Source: Betaproteobacteria bacterium (GTDB lineage: Bacteria; Acidobacteriota; Terriglobia; Acidiferrales; UBA7541). From it: a DNA stretch of 64,000 nucleotides. A program made the translations under genes and the position numbers. Shown one piece after another: positions 36,064 to 45,037 of this stretch. How positions within the stretch are numbered: the stretch's first letter is position 1; each line of letters begins with the position of its first letter. Location: NCBI GenBank assembly GCA_903970165.1, contig CAJCHZ010000027.1, positions 1-64,000 of the forward strand, in the 5' to 3' direction. Under the pieces are notes generated by a model. That model did not search any database. It was not told where the DNA came from and was given only the letters and a program-made list of their open reading frames with translations.

Positions 36064-38481
36064 TCAGAAGATTTTTTCCTGGCGGCGGAGATTTCCGAAG
36101 GAGCCGATGTTGGCGATGATGAAGGTGGCGGTGAAGCGGTTTTCTGTGCGGACCTGGCCGAGGTTAATGCGGCGGTATTCGAGGGCGAGGCCGCAGCAGT
36201 CGCCGTTGTAGCTGATTTGGACGAGCTGGCTTTGGAGGGTTTTGTTCGTGAAATCGTAGCTGACGCCGGTGGTGAAATTGAAACCTTTGCGGGTCATGTT
36301 GCCGTAGCCGACGAGGGCGCGGACCTGGTTGGAGAGAGGCTGCTCGAAAGGGACGAAGTTGGGGGGCGGTGTGGAGGGGAGATCGCCGGCGACAGGATTA
36401 TCGTTAAGGCGGAAGTAGGCGATGGTGGAGAAAAACTGGCTGTAGGGCTTCACTTTGATGAGTGTGCCGACGGTAACGAGGCGCTGGATTTGCGGGTCGT
36501 ATTGGAGGATCTGCTCGAAGTCGTAGATACCGCCGGGGGTGACGGTGAAATCGCTGACGATGGGGGACCAGTTGCGGGGGCCGAAGGCGAAGGCGAAAGG
36601 CGAGACGGAGGTAAAGGCTTGGAAGACGTTGCGCTCGCCATCGATGATGGCGCCGCCGAAGGTGGGGTCGAAATAATGCTTTTGGAAAATGCTCCAAGTG
36701 ATGAGCTCGACGGGCTGGTCGTCACCTGTTTTCGAGAAGAGGCGCTGCGTCAGGCCATATTCAACTTCGTTGGTGTCGGTGAGAGTGGAGTCGGAGTCGA
36801 AGCGCACGAAGTCGGCGAAGTTGTTGACGCCAGTCACGTAGCGATAGGTGATGATGGGCTCGATGGAGTGTTTGTATCGTTTGTTGGCCTTGTCTTTTTT
36901 TAGCGGGGCACGGTCAAAATAGCGCTCGAGGGTTGGAGGGCGAAATTCGACGGTAAATTCGCCGGTGTTGCGGGTGATGGAGTCGCCGGTGAGCTGGCCC
37001 GCGGAGTTATAGGAATCGCCGTAATAGGTAGTGCGGAAAGCCGCGGAGGTGGTGATGCCGAGCCAGTCGCCCAGGTGCAGAGGAACGGTTACTTTTGGCG
37101 CGAATTCAGTGCGAGCCACGAAGGCGGGTGTGCTCAACGGGGAGTCGTCCTGGCGATGCACGGCGTCGGCGAAGACCTCAAAAGAAAAATAGAAGGGGAG
37201 ATTTTCCCAGGGAGCTTGTTCGACGGAACTGAAGCGGACTTCGGGAGCGTTGCGGAGGGAAGCACTGACAGCGGGAGAGGCTAAACCGGTGGTCGCCGAG
37301 ATGATGGGTATGGTGAGGAAGGTTTTGTCAGAGAGGGCGGCGACGTTGAAGCTGAAGCCGTCAAAATTGTTGGTGAGAAAAGTTGCGCTGCGAACTTCGG
37401 AAGTAATGGCGTCGCCGAAGGTGTCGGCGAAAGCGAGCCGGAAGGTGAGGGAAGTGAGTTCGTTGACGTCGGCGACAAAGCGCCAGTTATCCGGGAGGAG
37501 AGACTGGACTTCGAGCTGTTGCTGGTGGCCGCCTTCTCTATCCAGGACGGTGGTGCCGTTGGGGCCGGGGAGTTCGATTCCGCGGTCGATCACGCCATAG
37601 TAGGTGTATTTGATGGAAGTGTTTTCAAAGGGGCGGGCGCGGAACTCGCCGCGTTCGGATGAGCCGCGCTTGGAAAGAAGCTCCGCACCCACGGTGGCGT
37701 CGAACCAGGGCTTTGGTGCGAGGTAAAGGGCATCGCCGAGAACGAAACCCTTGGCATTGCTCTCTGCAATGACGGGAATCAGGATTCCGGACTGACGGAT
37801 TTTTTCACCGGCGGGCGCATTGGCGTAAGGCATCCAGAGAAGGGGAACGCGGTAGAGGCGGAAATTTGCGCTGATGAGAGCAACGGTTTTGTTGAGACGG
37901 ATGCGAGTGTGCGTGGAGTAAAACTGCCAGACGGGATGCTGAGGATCGCAGATAGTGATCCAGCCATTACGGACGAAGTAGACGTCGTTGGGGAAGCGTT
38001 CGACTTCCTGGCCCTGAAAATAAAGAGGATTTTGCGAAACGAGAATAAGTGGGTTCGGGCGGCGGTCGATTTTGATTGTGCCACGGACGTTGGTGAAGAC
38101 GCCGTGGGCGGTGCTGACGTTGTAATGGGCCTCGTCGGCTTCGAGATGCTCGTTGTTGTAGTCGTACTTGACGTGGCCGCGGGCCATGGATTCGGAGGTT
38201 TTTTCGTTGTACTCCATGTGATCGGCTTGGAGACGCTGGTCGCCATAGTGGAGGTCGACATCGCCGTCGGCGATGAACACGTCGCCCTGCTTTTGTTGAG
38301 GGCCGCGGGACCAGATTTCGACGTTGCCGGCTTTGTTGGAGTGCAGCGGAGCTTGCTGGCTTTGCTGGGCTGAGGAGATGGGCGAGGCGGGGCCGTAAAG
38401 AGAAAGAAGCGCTATTAGAAAAATTAAGGAGCGAAGCGCGGAGACAATCCGGGCATGGGTATGGCCAGTCAGACGGAACAT
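36064..38481 (-). CDS. lptD: LPS assembly outer-membrane protein LptD
   Basis: An 805-residue protein: signal sequence (about 10-38), an OstA/LptA-like beta-jellyroll (about 45-160; QKQGDVFIADGDVDLHYGDQRLQADHMEYN and ESMARGHVKYDYNNEHLEADEAHYN), then a long outer-membrane barrel ending FIANIGSFGNLRRQEKIF. LptD forms the pore that places lipopolysaccharide in the outer leaflet, so the cell is a diderm. The start is uncertain; ATG 38481 opens the signal sequence, and ATG 38514 is an alternative. Extension to 38823 is not supported. Confidence 0.9.
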   Translation of the reverse strand: MFRLTGHTHARIVSALRSLIFLIALLSLYGPASPISSAQQSQQAPLHSNKAGNVEIWSRGPQQKQGDVFIADGDVDLHYGDQRLQADHMEYNEKTSESMARGHVKYDYNNEHLEADEAHYNVSTAHGVFTNVRGTIKIDRRPNPLILVSQNPLYFQGQEVERFPNDVYFVRNGWITICDPQHPVWQFYSTHTRIRLNKTVALISANFRLYRVPLLWMPYANAPAGEKIRQSGILIPVIAESNAKGFVLGDALYLAPKPWFDATVGAELLSKRGSSERGEFRARPFENTSIKYTYYGVIDRGIELPGPNGTTVLDREGGHQQQLEVQSLLPDNWRFVADVNELTSLTFRLAFADTFGDAITSEVRSATFLTNNFDGFSFNVAALSDKTFLTIPIISATTGLASPAVSASLRNAPEVRFSSVEQAPWENLPFYFSFEVFADAVHRQDDSPLSTPAFVARTEFAPKVTVPLHLGDWLGITTSAAFRTTYYGDSYNSAGQLTGDSITRNTGEFTVEFRPPTLERYFDRAPLKKDKANKRYKHSIEPIITYRYVTGVNNFADFVRFDSDSTLTDTNEVEYGLTQRLFSKTGDDQPVELITWSIFQKHYFDPTFGGAIIDGERNVFQAFTSVSPFAFAFGPRNWSPIVSDFTVTPGGIYDFEQILQYDPQIQRLVTVGTLIKVKPYSQFFSTIAYFRLNDNPVAGDLPSTPPPNFVPFEQPLSNQVRALVGYGNMTRKGFNFTTGVSYDFTNKTLQSQLVQISYNGDCCGLALEYRRINLGQVRTENRFTATFIIANIGSFGNLRRQEKIF

Positions 38482-38738
38482 TTGGACGTTGAAAACAGTT
38501 GGATAGCCTAGCATGGGGTTGGGGAGATGTGTAGCGGAGCAGGAAAGAAGCGCTGGGGCAGGCGCGAGCGAGGATGAAGGGGTTGCGAAGACGGCGGCAG
38601 GAAACGCCGGGTGATTGCAGAGCGTCTTTGTGAGCACGGGTCTATCGGGCCTTCCTGAAACAATTGATGCGCGCTGTGGCATAGAGGAGGTATGATGCCC
38701 GGCCTCATTGCATTGAACGAATGGACGGAGGAACAGGC

Positions 38739-41700
38739 ATGAACGGGAAACGGTTCGGTGTGCGCGACTTGGCGACGTGGTTTGTGGTTTTAACGGTCCT
38801 ATTGGGCGGCTTGATGAGGCCATTCCTGGCGAAGGCTCAGGACATTAGAGAGCAAGACAAGACCACGGAACAAGACAAGCAGGAGAAGAAGGAAGACAAG
38901 AAAGACGAAAAGAAGGATGAAAAGAAGGGGCTGCCGTTGAAGCCCACGCGAAAGATTGAGTTTACGACGGACGAAGGGACATGGCTATCGTTGGATGTTT
39001 CGCCAGACGGCAAGACCATCGCGTTCGAAATGCTTGGCGACATTTACACGCTGCCGATCGAGGGCGGAACAGCAAAATTGATTTCCGGCGGCATGGCGTT
39101 TGACAGCCAGCCGAGATTTTCGCCAGACGGGAATTGGATCACGTTCCTCTCGGACCGCGAGGGGACAGAAAATGTGTGGATTATGCATCCCGATGGGTCG
39201 GGCGTGAAGCAGATTTCGAAAGATCCGAACAACGACTTCACGTCTCCCAACTGGGCTCCCGACGGAAAGTACATTTATGTGTCGAAGGCCACATTTGGAA
39301 TCGGATCGAGCGAAATCTGGATGTACCACGTGGATGGCGGAACCGGAGTGCAAATTACAAAGTCAAAGCCCACGCCAACCACGAGGAGAGGTGAACGACC
39401 GAACGCGATGGGAGTGGTGGCGTCACCGGACGGAAAGTATCTCTACTATGCGACAAAGCTTGGGTCGCTGAACTACAACGCGCAATTTCCGATGTGGCAC
39501 ATTGCGCGGAGAGACAGAAAGACGGGGGACGAGGACGAGATTATAGCCCAGCCGGAAAGCGCGTTCCGGCCTGCGGTTTCGCCAGACGGGAAGCTGATCG
39601 TGTATGTGACGCGGTACGAGACAGAGAGTGGCCTGCGGGTGCGAAACCTCGAGACCGGCGAAGACCGCTGGGTGAAATATCCGGTAACGCGTGATGATCA
39701 GGAATCTTTATTTACGCGGGACGTTTTTCCGGGATACGCGTTTCTGCCGAACGGTAAAGAGATCGTTTACAACCAAGACGGAAAAATCCGCCGGCTGAAT
39801 ATTGATACGGGTGCGGAAAGCCTGATTCCTTTTACGGCGCAAGTGTCGCAGGACATCGGACCGAAGCTGGATTTTCCGCAGAAGGTCGAACAGGGCCCGG
39901 TGAAGGCACGATTGATCCAGAGCCCCGTGGAATCACCGGACGGGAAAAAGATGGTGTTTTCCGCGCTGACGCACCTTTACACCATGGATATTCCCAACGG
40001 CAAGCCGCAGCGGTTGACGAGTGGAAACGCGCGCGAGTACGAGCCAGCGTGGTCGCCGGATGGGAAGTCCATCGTATACGTGACCTGGGCAAATGGAGGC
40101 GGGCAGCTGTGGAAGATCGCCGCGGCAGGAGGAACGCCGCGACAATTGACGAAGTCCGCCGCCCTCTACAGTGATCCGGTGTGGTCGCCGGATGGTACGC
40201 GGATCGTGGCCCTACGCGGAAATGCATACGATCACGAAACCAGCACGTTTGATTTTGGGCAGCAGCCAACGACGGATCTGATCTGGGTTCCTGCGGAGGG
40301 AGGGGATGCAAACCTGATTTTACCTGCGCGCGGCGCGGGGGCACCGCACTTCACACACGATAAAGAGAGGGTCTATCTGGACACGCAGCAGGGATTGGTC
40401 TCGGTGCGTTATGACGGGACGGACCGGCGCACGCACATTCAGGTGAAGGGGCAAGGACTATATGCCGCCGAGGAGCCGGTTTCCGCTGATGCACTGGTTG
40501 CGAGTCCGGATGGGCAGTGGGTGCTGGCGCATGTGATGAATCAGCTTTATCTGCTGGCGATGCCGCAAGTTGGAGGAGAAGCGCCGACGGTCAACGTCAT
40601 GACGCCGTCCGTGCCCGTGAAGCGGCTGACGGACATTGGAGCGGATTACTTCAATTGGGCGGATGATGGGAAGACCATCACTTGGGCGGTGGGAGCGAGC
40701 TTGTTCCGCGAGCCGGTGAGCGCGATTTCGTTTGAGCCACCCAAGGAAGAGGAAAAGAAGGACGCGGATAAAAAAGATTCTGGCACCGCGACGGCGGATG
40801 CGGTCAAAGACGAAAAGAAGGACGAGAAAAAAGAACCGAAGAAAATGAAAGAGGAGGACAAAAACGTCCAGGAGATTGCGGTAGACGTGGAAGTGCCGCG
40901 GAAGACGCCGAAGGGAACGATTGTGCTGCGAGGCGCGACGGTGGTGACGATGAAAGGCGATGAGGTGCTGAAGAATGCCGACATCGTGATCGAGGATAAC
41001 CGGATCAAGAGCGTTGGGCCGAAGGGTTCCGTTCCGGGCGGAGCGAAAGTGTTCGACGTTGCCGGGAAAACAATCGTGCCGGGCTTTATTGACACGCATG
41101 CGCACTGGCTGGAAATCCGCCGCGGTGTGCTGGACACACAGAACTGGGCGTTTATGGCGAATCTGGCCTACGGCGTGACGTCGGGGCTGGATGTGCAGAC
41201 CAGCACGAACGACATGTTCGCCTACCAGGACCTGGTGGACACCGGGGACATTGTTGGGTTGCGGGCTTTCTCAACGGGGCCGGGAGTTTTTTCCGACAAC
41301 AATTTCCAATCCATGGAAGAGGTAAAGGGCGTTCTGACGAAGTACAGAAAATACTATGGGACGCATAACATCAAGAGCTACATCGTTGGCAACCGCAAAC
41401 AGAGGCAGTTCATGGTGATGGCGTCGAAAGAACTGGAGATGATGCCAACGACGGAGGGCGGGCTGGACCTGAAGCTCAACCTGACGCACGTCATTGACGG
41501 GTTCCACGGGAACGAGCACACGCTGCCGATCACCCCGCTTTTCAAGGATGTTCTGCAGATTTTCGCGCAGTCCGGAATTGCGGAAACGCCGACGCTCATC
41601 GTGAACTACGGCGGGCCGTTTGGTGAAAACTACTGGTATGAAAACACCGAAGTCCACGACGATCTGAAGCTCAATCATTTCATGCCGCATTTTGAAATTG

Positions 41701-42185
41701 ATGAGAAGTCCAAACGGCGGCCAGAGTGGTTCCGCAAGGATGAATACGCGTTCCCGAAGCTGGCGGCGCAGATGACTAAACTCTTACGGGCCGGCGGACT
41801 TGTGGGCGTGGGCAGCCACGGACAATTGCAAGGGCTGGGATATCACTGGGAGTTGTGGATGATCGCGAGCGGCGGGATGACGCCGATGGAGGCGCTGCGG
41901 TGCGCGACGGTGAACGGATCCAAGATCATCGGCCGGCCTGATGAGCTTGGTTCCATCGAGCCAGGGAAGCTGGCCGACCTCGTGATCATGGATAAAAATC
42001 CGCTGGAGGACATTCACAACACAAACACGATTCACTGGGTGATGAAAAACGGTGAGCTATTTGAGGGCGATACGCTGGACCAGGTTTGGCCGCAACAAAA
42101 GAAGTTGGAACCACTCTACTTCTGGGAGTACGACAAACCGAAGGCGGGGGAGCCCCTGAGCTATGGAAAGACGACGACTCCGTAG
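38739..42185 (+). CDS. exported PD40 beta-propeller / amidohydrolase fusion protein
   Basis: A 1148-residue protein. A signal sequence (about 8-32) is followed by a lysine/glutamate/aspartate-rich stretch, then TolB/PD40-type propeller blades (SPDGKTIAFEMLGDIY, RFSPDGNWITFLSDREG, WSPDGKSIVYVTWA). A second charged linker (about 675-715, EKKDADKKDSG, KDEKKDEKKEPKKM) leads to an amidohydrolase (about 730-1140) with metal ligands in GFIDTHAHW and a C-terminal DLVIMDKNPLEDI. It probably hydrolyses a peptide or cyclic amide outside the cytoplasm. GGAGG 7 bases before ATG 38739 decides the start. Confidence 0.9.
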   Translation: MNGKRFGVRDLATWFVVLTVLLGGLMRPFLAKAQDIREQDKTTEQDKQEKKEDKKDEKKDEKKGLPLKPTRKIEFTTDEGTWLSLDVSPDGKTIAFEMLGDIYTLPIEGGTAKLISGGMAFDSQPRFSPDGNWITFLSDREGTENVWIMHPDGSGVKQISKDPNNDFTSPNWAPDGKYIYVSKATFGIGSSEIWMYHVDGGTGVQITKSKPTPTTRRGERPNAMGVVASPDGKYLYYATKLGSLNYNAQFPMWHIARRDRKTGDEDEIIAQPESAFRPAVSPDGKLIVYVTRYETESGLRVRNLETGEDRWVKYPVTRDDQESLFTRDVFPGYAFLPNGKEIVYNQDGKIRRLNIDTGAESLIPFTAQVSQDIGPKLDFPQKVEQGPVKARLIQSPVESPDGKKMVFSALTHLYTMDIPNGKPQRLTSGNAREYEPAWSPDGKSIVYVTWANGGGQLWKIAAAGGTPRQLTKSAALYSDPVWSPDGTRIVALRGNAYDHETSTFDFGQQPTTDLIWVPAEGGDANLILPARGAGAPHFTHDKERVYLDTQQGLVSVRYDGTDRRTHIQVKGQGLYAAEEPVSADALVASPDGQWVLAHVMNQLYLLAMPQVGGEAPTVNVMTPSVPVKRLTDIGADYFNWADDGKTITWAVGASLFREPVSAISFEPPKEEEKKDADKKDSGTATADAVKDEKKDEKKEPKKMKEEDKNVQEIAVDVEVPRKTPKGTIVLRGATVVTMKGDEVLKNADIVIEDNRIKSVGPKGSVPGGAKVFDVAGKTIVPGFIDTHAHWLEIRRGVLDTQNWAFMANLAYGVTSGLDVQTSTNDMFAYQDLVDTGDIVGLRAFSTGPGVFSDNNFQSMEEVKGVLTKYRKYYGTHNIKSYIVGNRKQRQFMVMASKELEMMPTTEGGLDLKLNLTHVIDGFHGNEHTLPITPLFKDVLQIFAQSGIAETPTLIVNYGGPFGENYWYENTEVHDDLKLNHFMPHFEIDEKSKRRPEWFRKDEYAFPKLAAQMTKLLRAGGLVGVGSHGQLQGLGYHWELWMIASGGMTPMEALRCATVNGSKIIGRPDELGSIEPGKLADLVIMDKNPLEDIHNTNTIHWVMKNGELFEGDTLDQVWPQQKKLEPLYFWEYDKPKAGEPLSYGKTTTP

Positions 42186-42239
42186 TCAGGAAACGCAAAA
42201 GATTTTTGGGAGGGTAGTCTAGGGTTTCGAAGATATCTG

Positions 42240-42282
42240 AGAAGAGAGGATCAGCGGAACATCTTTGCGGATCCTTTTCTCT
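42240..42282. terminator. bidirectional terminator candidate between convergent genes
   Basis: Arms 42240-42252 and 42270-42282 pair at 10 of 13 positions around a 17-base loop, with TTTAATTT following on the plus strand and A-rich sequence before on the other. It lies between the amidohydrolase and epimerase stops. Confidence 0.4.
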
Positions 42283-42313
42283 TTAATTTCGTTCTCTTTG
42301 AGTTCGCGGCTGT

Positions 42314-43273
42314 TTAGTCTTTGGATTTTGCTTCCGCTTTGGTCTGCGTTGAACGATACCAGGCAAAGGTCCGCTCCAAGCCTTCTTCAAAAGTTACCTG
42401 CGGATCGTATTGGAGGAGTTCGCGGGCTTGCGAAATATCGGCTTGCGAATCGCGGATGTCGCCATCGCGCGGCGGATCGTACTTCGCTTCGAGTTTATTG
42501 CCGGAGATTTTCGCAAGGAGCGCGAGGGTTTGGTTTAGCGTAAAACGGCCGCCAGTGCCCACGTTGAAAGTCTTGCCGGAGACGTTGGGGGCTTCGCAGG
42601 CAAGCAGGTTGGCTTGCACGGCGTTTTCGACGAAAGTGAAATCACGGGACTGTTCGCCATCGCCGAAAATGACGGGCTGCGTTTCCTCCAAAAAGTTCGT
42701 ACAAAACTTTGCCAGAACGCCGGAATAGGGCGAGCTGGGGTCCTGCCTGGGCCCGAAAATATTGAAATAACGGAGACAAACATTTTCCAGGCCGTAGCAA
42801 CGGCCGAAGGTCTGCGCGTAAAGTTCGCCGACGAATTTGGTGACGCCGTAGGGAGAAATGGGGGCGGGTTGCATGGTCTCCACTTTGGGGAGCGTGGGCG
42901 TCTCGCCGTAAGCGGAAGAAGATGCGGCAAAGACTACGCGCTTTACCTTGGCGTCGCGCGCGGCTACCAGGACGTTCAGCGTGCCGTCAATGTTAATTCT
43001 GTTGGTTTCGATGGGGTCCTTGACGGACCGCGGCACTGAGGTGCGCGCGGCAAGGTGCAGAACGTACTCCGCTTCGTGCATGGCTTTGCGCACAACTTCG
43101 ATGTCCGTGATACTGCCCTTCATGAAGGTAATTTTGTTGCGAATTTCGGCGAGGTTATCTTCCTTGCCGGCGGAAAGATCGTCGAGAACGACCACACTGT
43201 GGCCGCGGCGGACAAGTTCATCAACCGTATTCGAGCCGATAAAACCGGCGCCGCCTGTAACGAGGTAGCGCAT
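42314..43273 (-). CDS. NAD-dependent UDP-sugar 4-epimerase (SDR family)
   Basis: A 319-residue extended SDR. The NAD loop is TGGAGFIGS, the catalytic serine lies in FAASSSAYGE and the Tyr-x3-Lys in SPYGVTKFVGE; YFNIFGPRQDPSSPYSGVLAKF is typical of the WbpP/GalE group acting on UDP-HexNAc or UDP-hexose. It likely interconverts UDP-GlcNAc(A) and UDP-GalNAc(A) or the plain hexoses in the cytoplasm. GGAGG precedes ATG 43273. It marks the left end of the polysaccharide region. Confidence 0.87.
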   Translation of the reverse strand: MRYLVTGGAGFIGSNTVDELVRRGHSVVVLDDLSAGKEDNLAEIRNKITFMKGSITDIEVVRKAMHEAEYVLHLAARTSVPRSVKDPIETNRINIDGTLNVLVAARDAKVKRVVFAASSSAYGETPTLPKVETMQPAPISPYGVTKFVGELYAQTFGRCYGLENVCLRYFNIFGPRQDPSSPYSGVLAKFCTNFLEETQPVIFGDGEQSRDFTFVENAVQANLLACEAPNVSGKTFNVGTGGRFTLNQTLALLAKISGNKLEAKYDPPRDGDIRDSQADISQARELLQYDPQVTFEEGLERTFAWYRSTQTKAEAKSKD

Positions 43274-43489
43274 GCTGGGAATCCTCCTCGAACGAACTCC
43301 AGTAACGACGGAGTGCCATTCCGGTGAATTAAGCGACGCGGGCGAAGACGCAAGCCTCGCGTTTTGGTAACCTCAGAAGTTGCGGATAGAAGCAGGCATC
43401 CGTCGCCGGGCTACCGATAGCGAATTGTTATTGTACGACGGAAGAGAAAAAGGCAAGGGACTGTTTCCGAAGCAGGTCACAAAAAGAGC

Positions 43490-44380
43490 ATGAGCTACCG
43501 GAAAGTTATCGGAGTTGGGGCTGTGGTGGTTTTGGGATGCGCGGCGGGAGGATATTACTTTTTGCATGCGCGAAGCGAAGCGGCGGCGAAAGCCTTAGCT
43601 GCGGCGCGAGCTTCGGAACCAATCCCGGCGCCCGCTGAGGAGTCTCCTACGGTTGCGACAGGCAGGCCTTCGACAAGCCCGGAGGCGAACAAGCCCGGCG
43701 AACCGCCCGTTGATCCGGGCCTGCCGCTGCGGCGCGGAGAAGTTCTGGAGTACACCGCGAATGTCGCCAACCTGAGCAACGTGGCCAACCTGAAGTTGCA
43801 GGTGGCCGAACATAAAGACTTCTTTGGGAAGAACGCGTGGCACCTTCAGGCTTTCGCTCACACGGAAAACCCGCTGCGCATGGTGTTCGAGTTGGACGAC
43901 CAGTTCGATTCGTACAGCGATGCCGGAACGATGGCGAGTTTGCAGTACGAGATGCATTTGAATGAACGTGGACAGAAGGTGAACTCTGTCCAGCGGATGT
44001 CGACTACTGGAAGAGACCCAGCGCCTGCGGGGACGACGGAGGCTATCGTTCTTGCGGGAACCCGCGATCCACTGGGGATGCTGCAATTTCTGCGCAATGT
44101 CGATTGGACGAAAACGGCGGAAGTGCGGTGCCCCGTTTACGACGGGCACAAACTTTACGATGTGAGAGCCAAGCTGGCCTCCGCGGGCGAGGCTGTCAGC
44201 GTTCCCGCGGGAAGCTACAAGGCGTCGAAGGTTGAAATCGTTGCATTTGAGAATGGACAGGAAATGAAGGACGCGCATTTCACGATGTATTTCGCGAACA
44301 ATGTGGCGCGCACGCCGGTGCTTCTGGAAGCGGTCATGCCGTTTGCTACGGCGAGGGTGGAGTTACAGCACGTGAAGTAG
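43490..44380 (+). CDS. membrane-anchored DUF3108 protein
   Basis: A 296-residue protein with an N-terminal helix (about 6-26), an alanine/proline-rich linker (about 30-75) and a DUF3108-type beta domain (about 78-296; FRVF-like opening LRRGEVLEYTANVANLSNVANLKLQV and the late SAGEAVSVPAGSYKASKVEI). DUF3108 proteins are periplasmic, of unknown role. It lies between the divergent epimerase and convergent gmhA, transcribed against both. Confidence 0.75.
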   Translation: MSYRKVIGVGAVVVLGCAAGGYYFLHARSEAAAKALAAARASEPIPAPAEESPTVATGRPSTSPEANKPGEPPVDPGLPLRRGEVLEYTANVANLSNVANLKLQVAEHKDFFGKNAWHLQAFAHTENPLRMVFELDDQFDSYSDAGTMASLQYEMHLNERGQKVNSVQRMSTTGRDPAPAGTTEAIVLAGTRDPLGMLQFLRNVDWTKTAEVRCPVYDGHKLYDVRAKLASAGEAVSVPAGSYKASKVEIVAFENGQEMKDAHFTMYFANNVARTPVLLEAVMPFATARVELQHVK

Positions 44381-44452
44381 TCGTTCGCGGCCTGGATCCG
44401 AGGCCTCAGCCGGTCACTCTAAATCTGCAATGTGGATGGCCGAATGCTCGCG

Positions 44453-45031
44453 CTAGGCTGTGGCGAGTTGCTCGATTAAGGCGCACGCGATGTGGCCGAT
44501 GGTGATGTGAGCTTCCTGGATGCGCTGGGGATCCTGCGAAGGGACATTTACCAGAAGATTGACCATGCTTGCGAGCGAACCACCGGTTTCGCCAGTGAAA
44601 GCAACTACATAGGCGCCGCGTGCGCGTCCCGCTTCCACGCCACGGACAATGTTTGGGCTTGTGCCGCTGGTGGAGAGTGCCACCAGCACGTCCTGCGACG
44701 CGACGAGCGATTCGATCTGGCGTGAGAAAATTTTCTCGAAACCGTAGTCGTTGCTCGCCGCGGTGAGCACGGAAGGGTTGGTCGTTAGCGCCAAGGCCGC
44801 GAGCCCGCGGCGGTCGGTGCGTAACCTGACGACCAGCTCCGCCGCAAGGTGAAGCGCGTCGGCTGCGCTTCCGCCGTTTCCGAAGAAAACAACTTTACCG
44901 GCACCGCGCAGGGCCGCCGCGGTTTTTTCAGCGAATTGACCGATGCGCCCGACCAGCTCGTCGGAAAAGCTCTGCTTAACGCGAGCGCTTTCCGCAAGCT
45001 GGCGTCGGATTTCTTCGACGTAGGAAGCCAT
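44453..45031 (-). CDS. gmhA: phosphoheptose isomerase (SIS domain)
   Basis: A 192-residue SIS-domain protein of GmhA length. Substrate-binding segments FFGNGGSAADALHLAAELV, the ALTTNPSVLTAASNDYGFE loop and STSGTSPNIVRG are conserved, as are the zinc ligands in the C-terminal QEAHITIGHIACALIE. It makes D-glycero-D-manno-heptose 7-phosphate from sedoheptulose 7-phosphate. It starts 6 bases after the UDP-HexNAc dehydrogenase stop, with the ribosome site overlapping that stop. No other heptose gene is visible here. Confidence 0.9.
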   Translation of the reverse strand: MASYVEEIRRQLAESARVKQSFSDELVGRIGQFAEKTAAALRGAGKVVFFGNGGSAADALHLAAELVVRLRTDRRGLAALALTTNPSVLTAASNDYGFEKIFSRQIESLVASQDVLVALSTSGTSPNIVRGVEAGRARGAYVVAFTGETGGSLASMVNLLVNVPSQDPQRIQEAHITIGHIACALIEQLATA

Positions 45032-45037
45032 CTGCCC

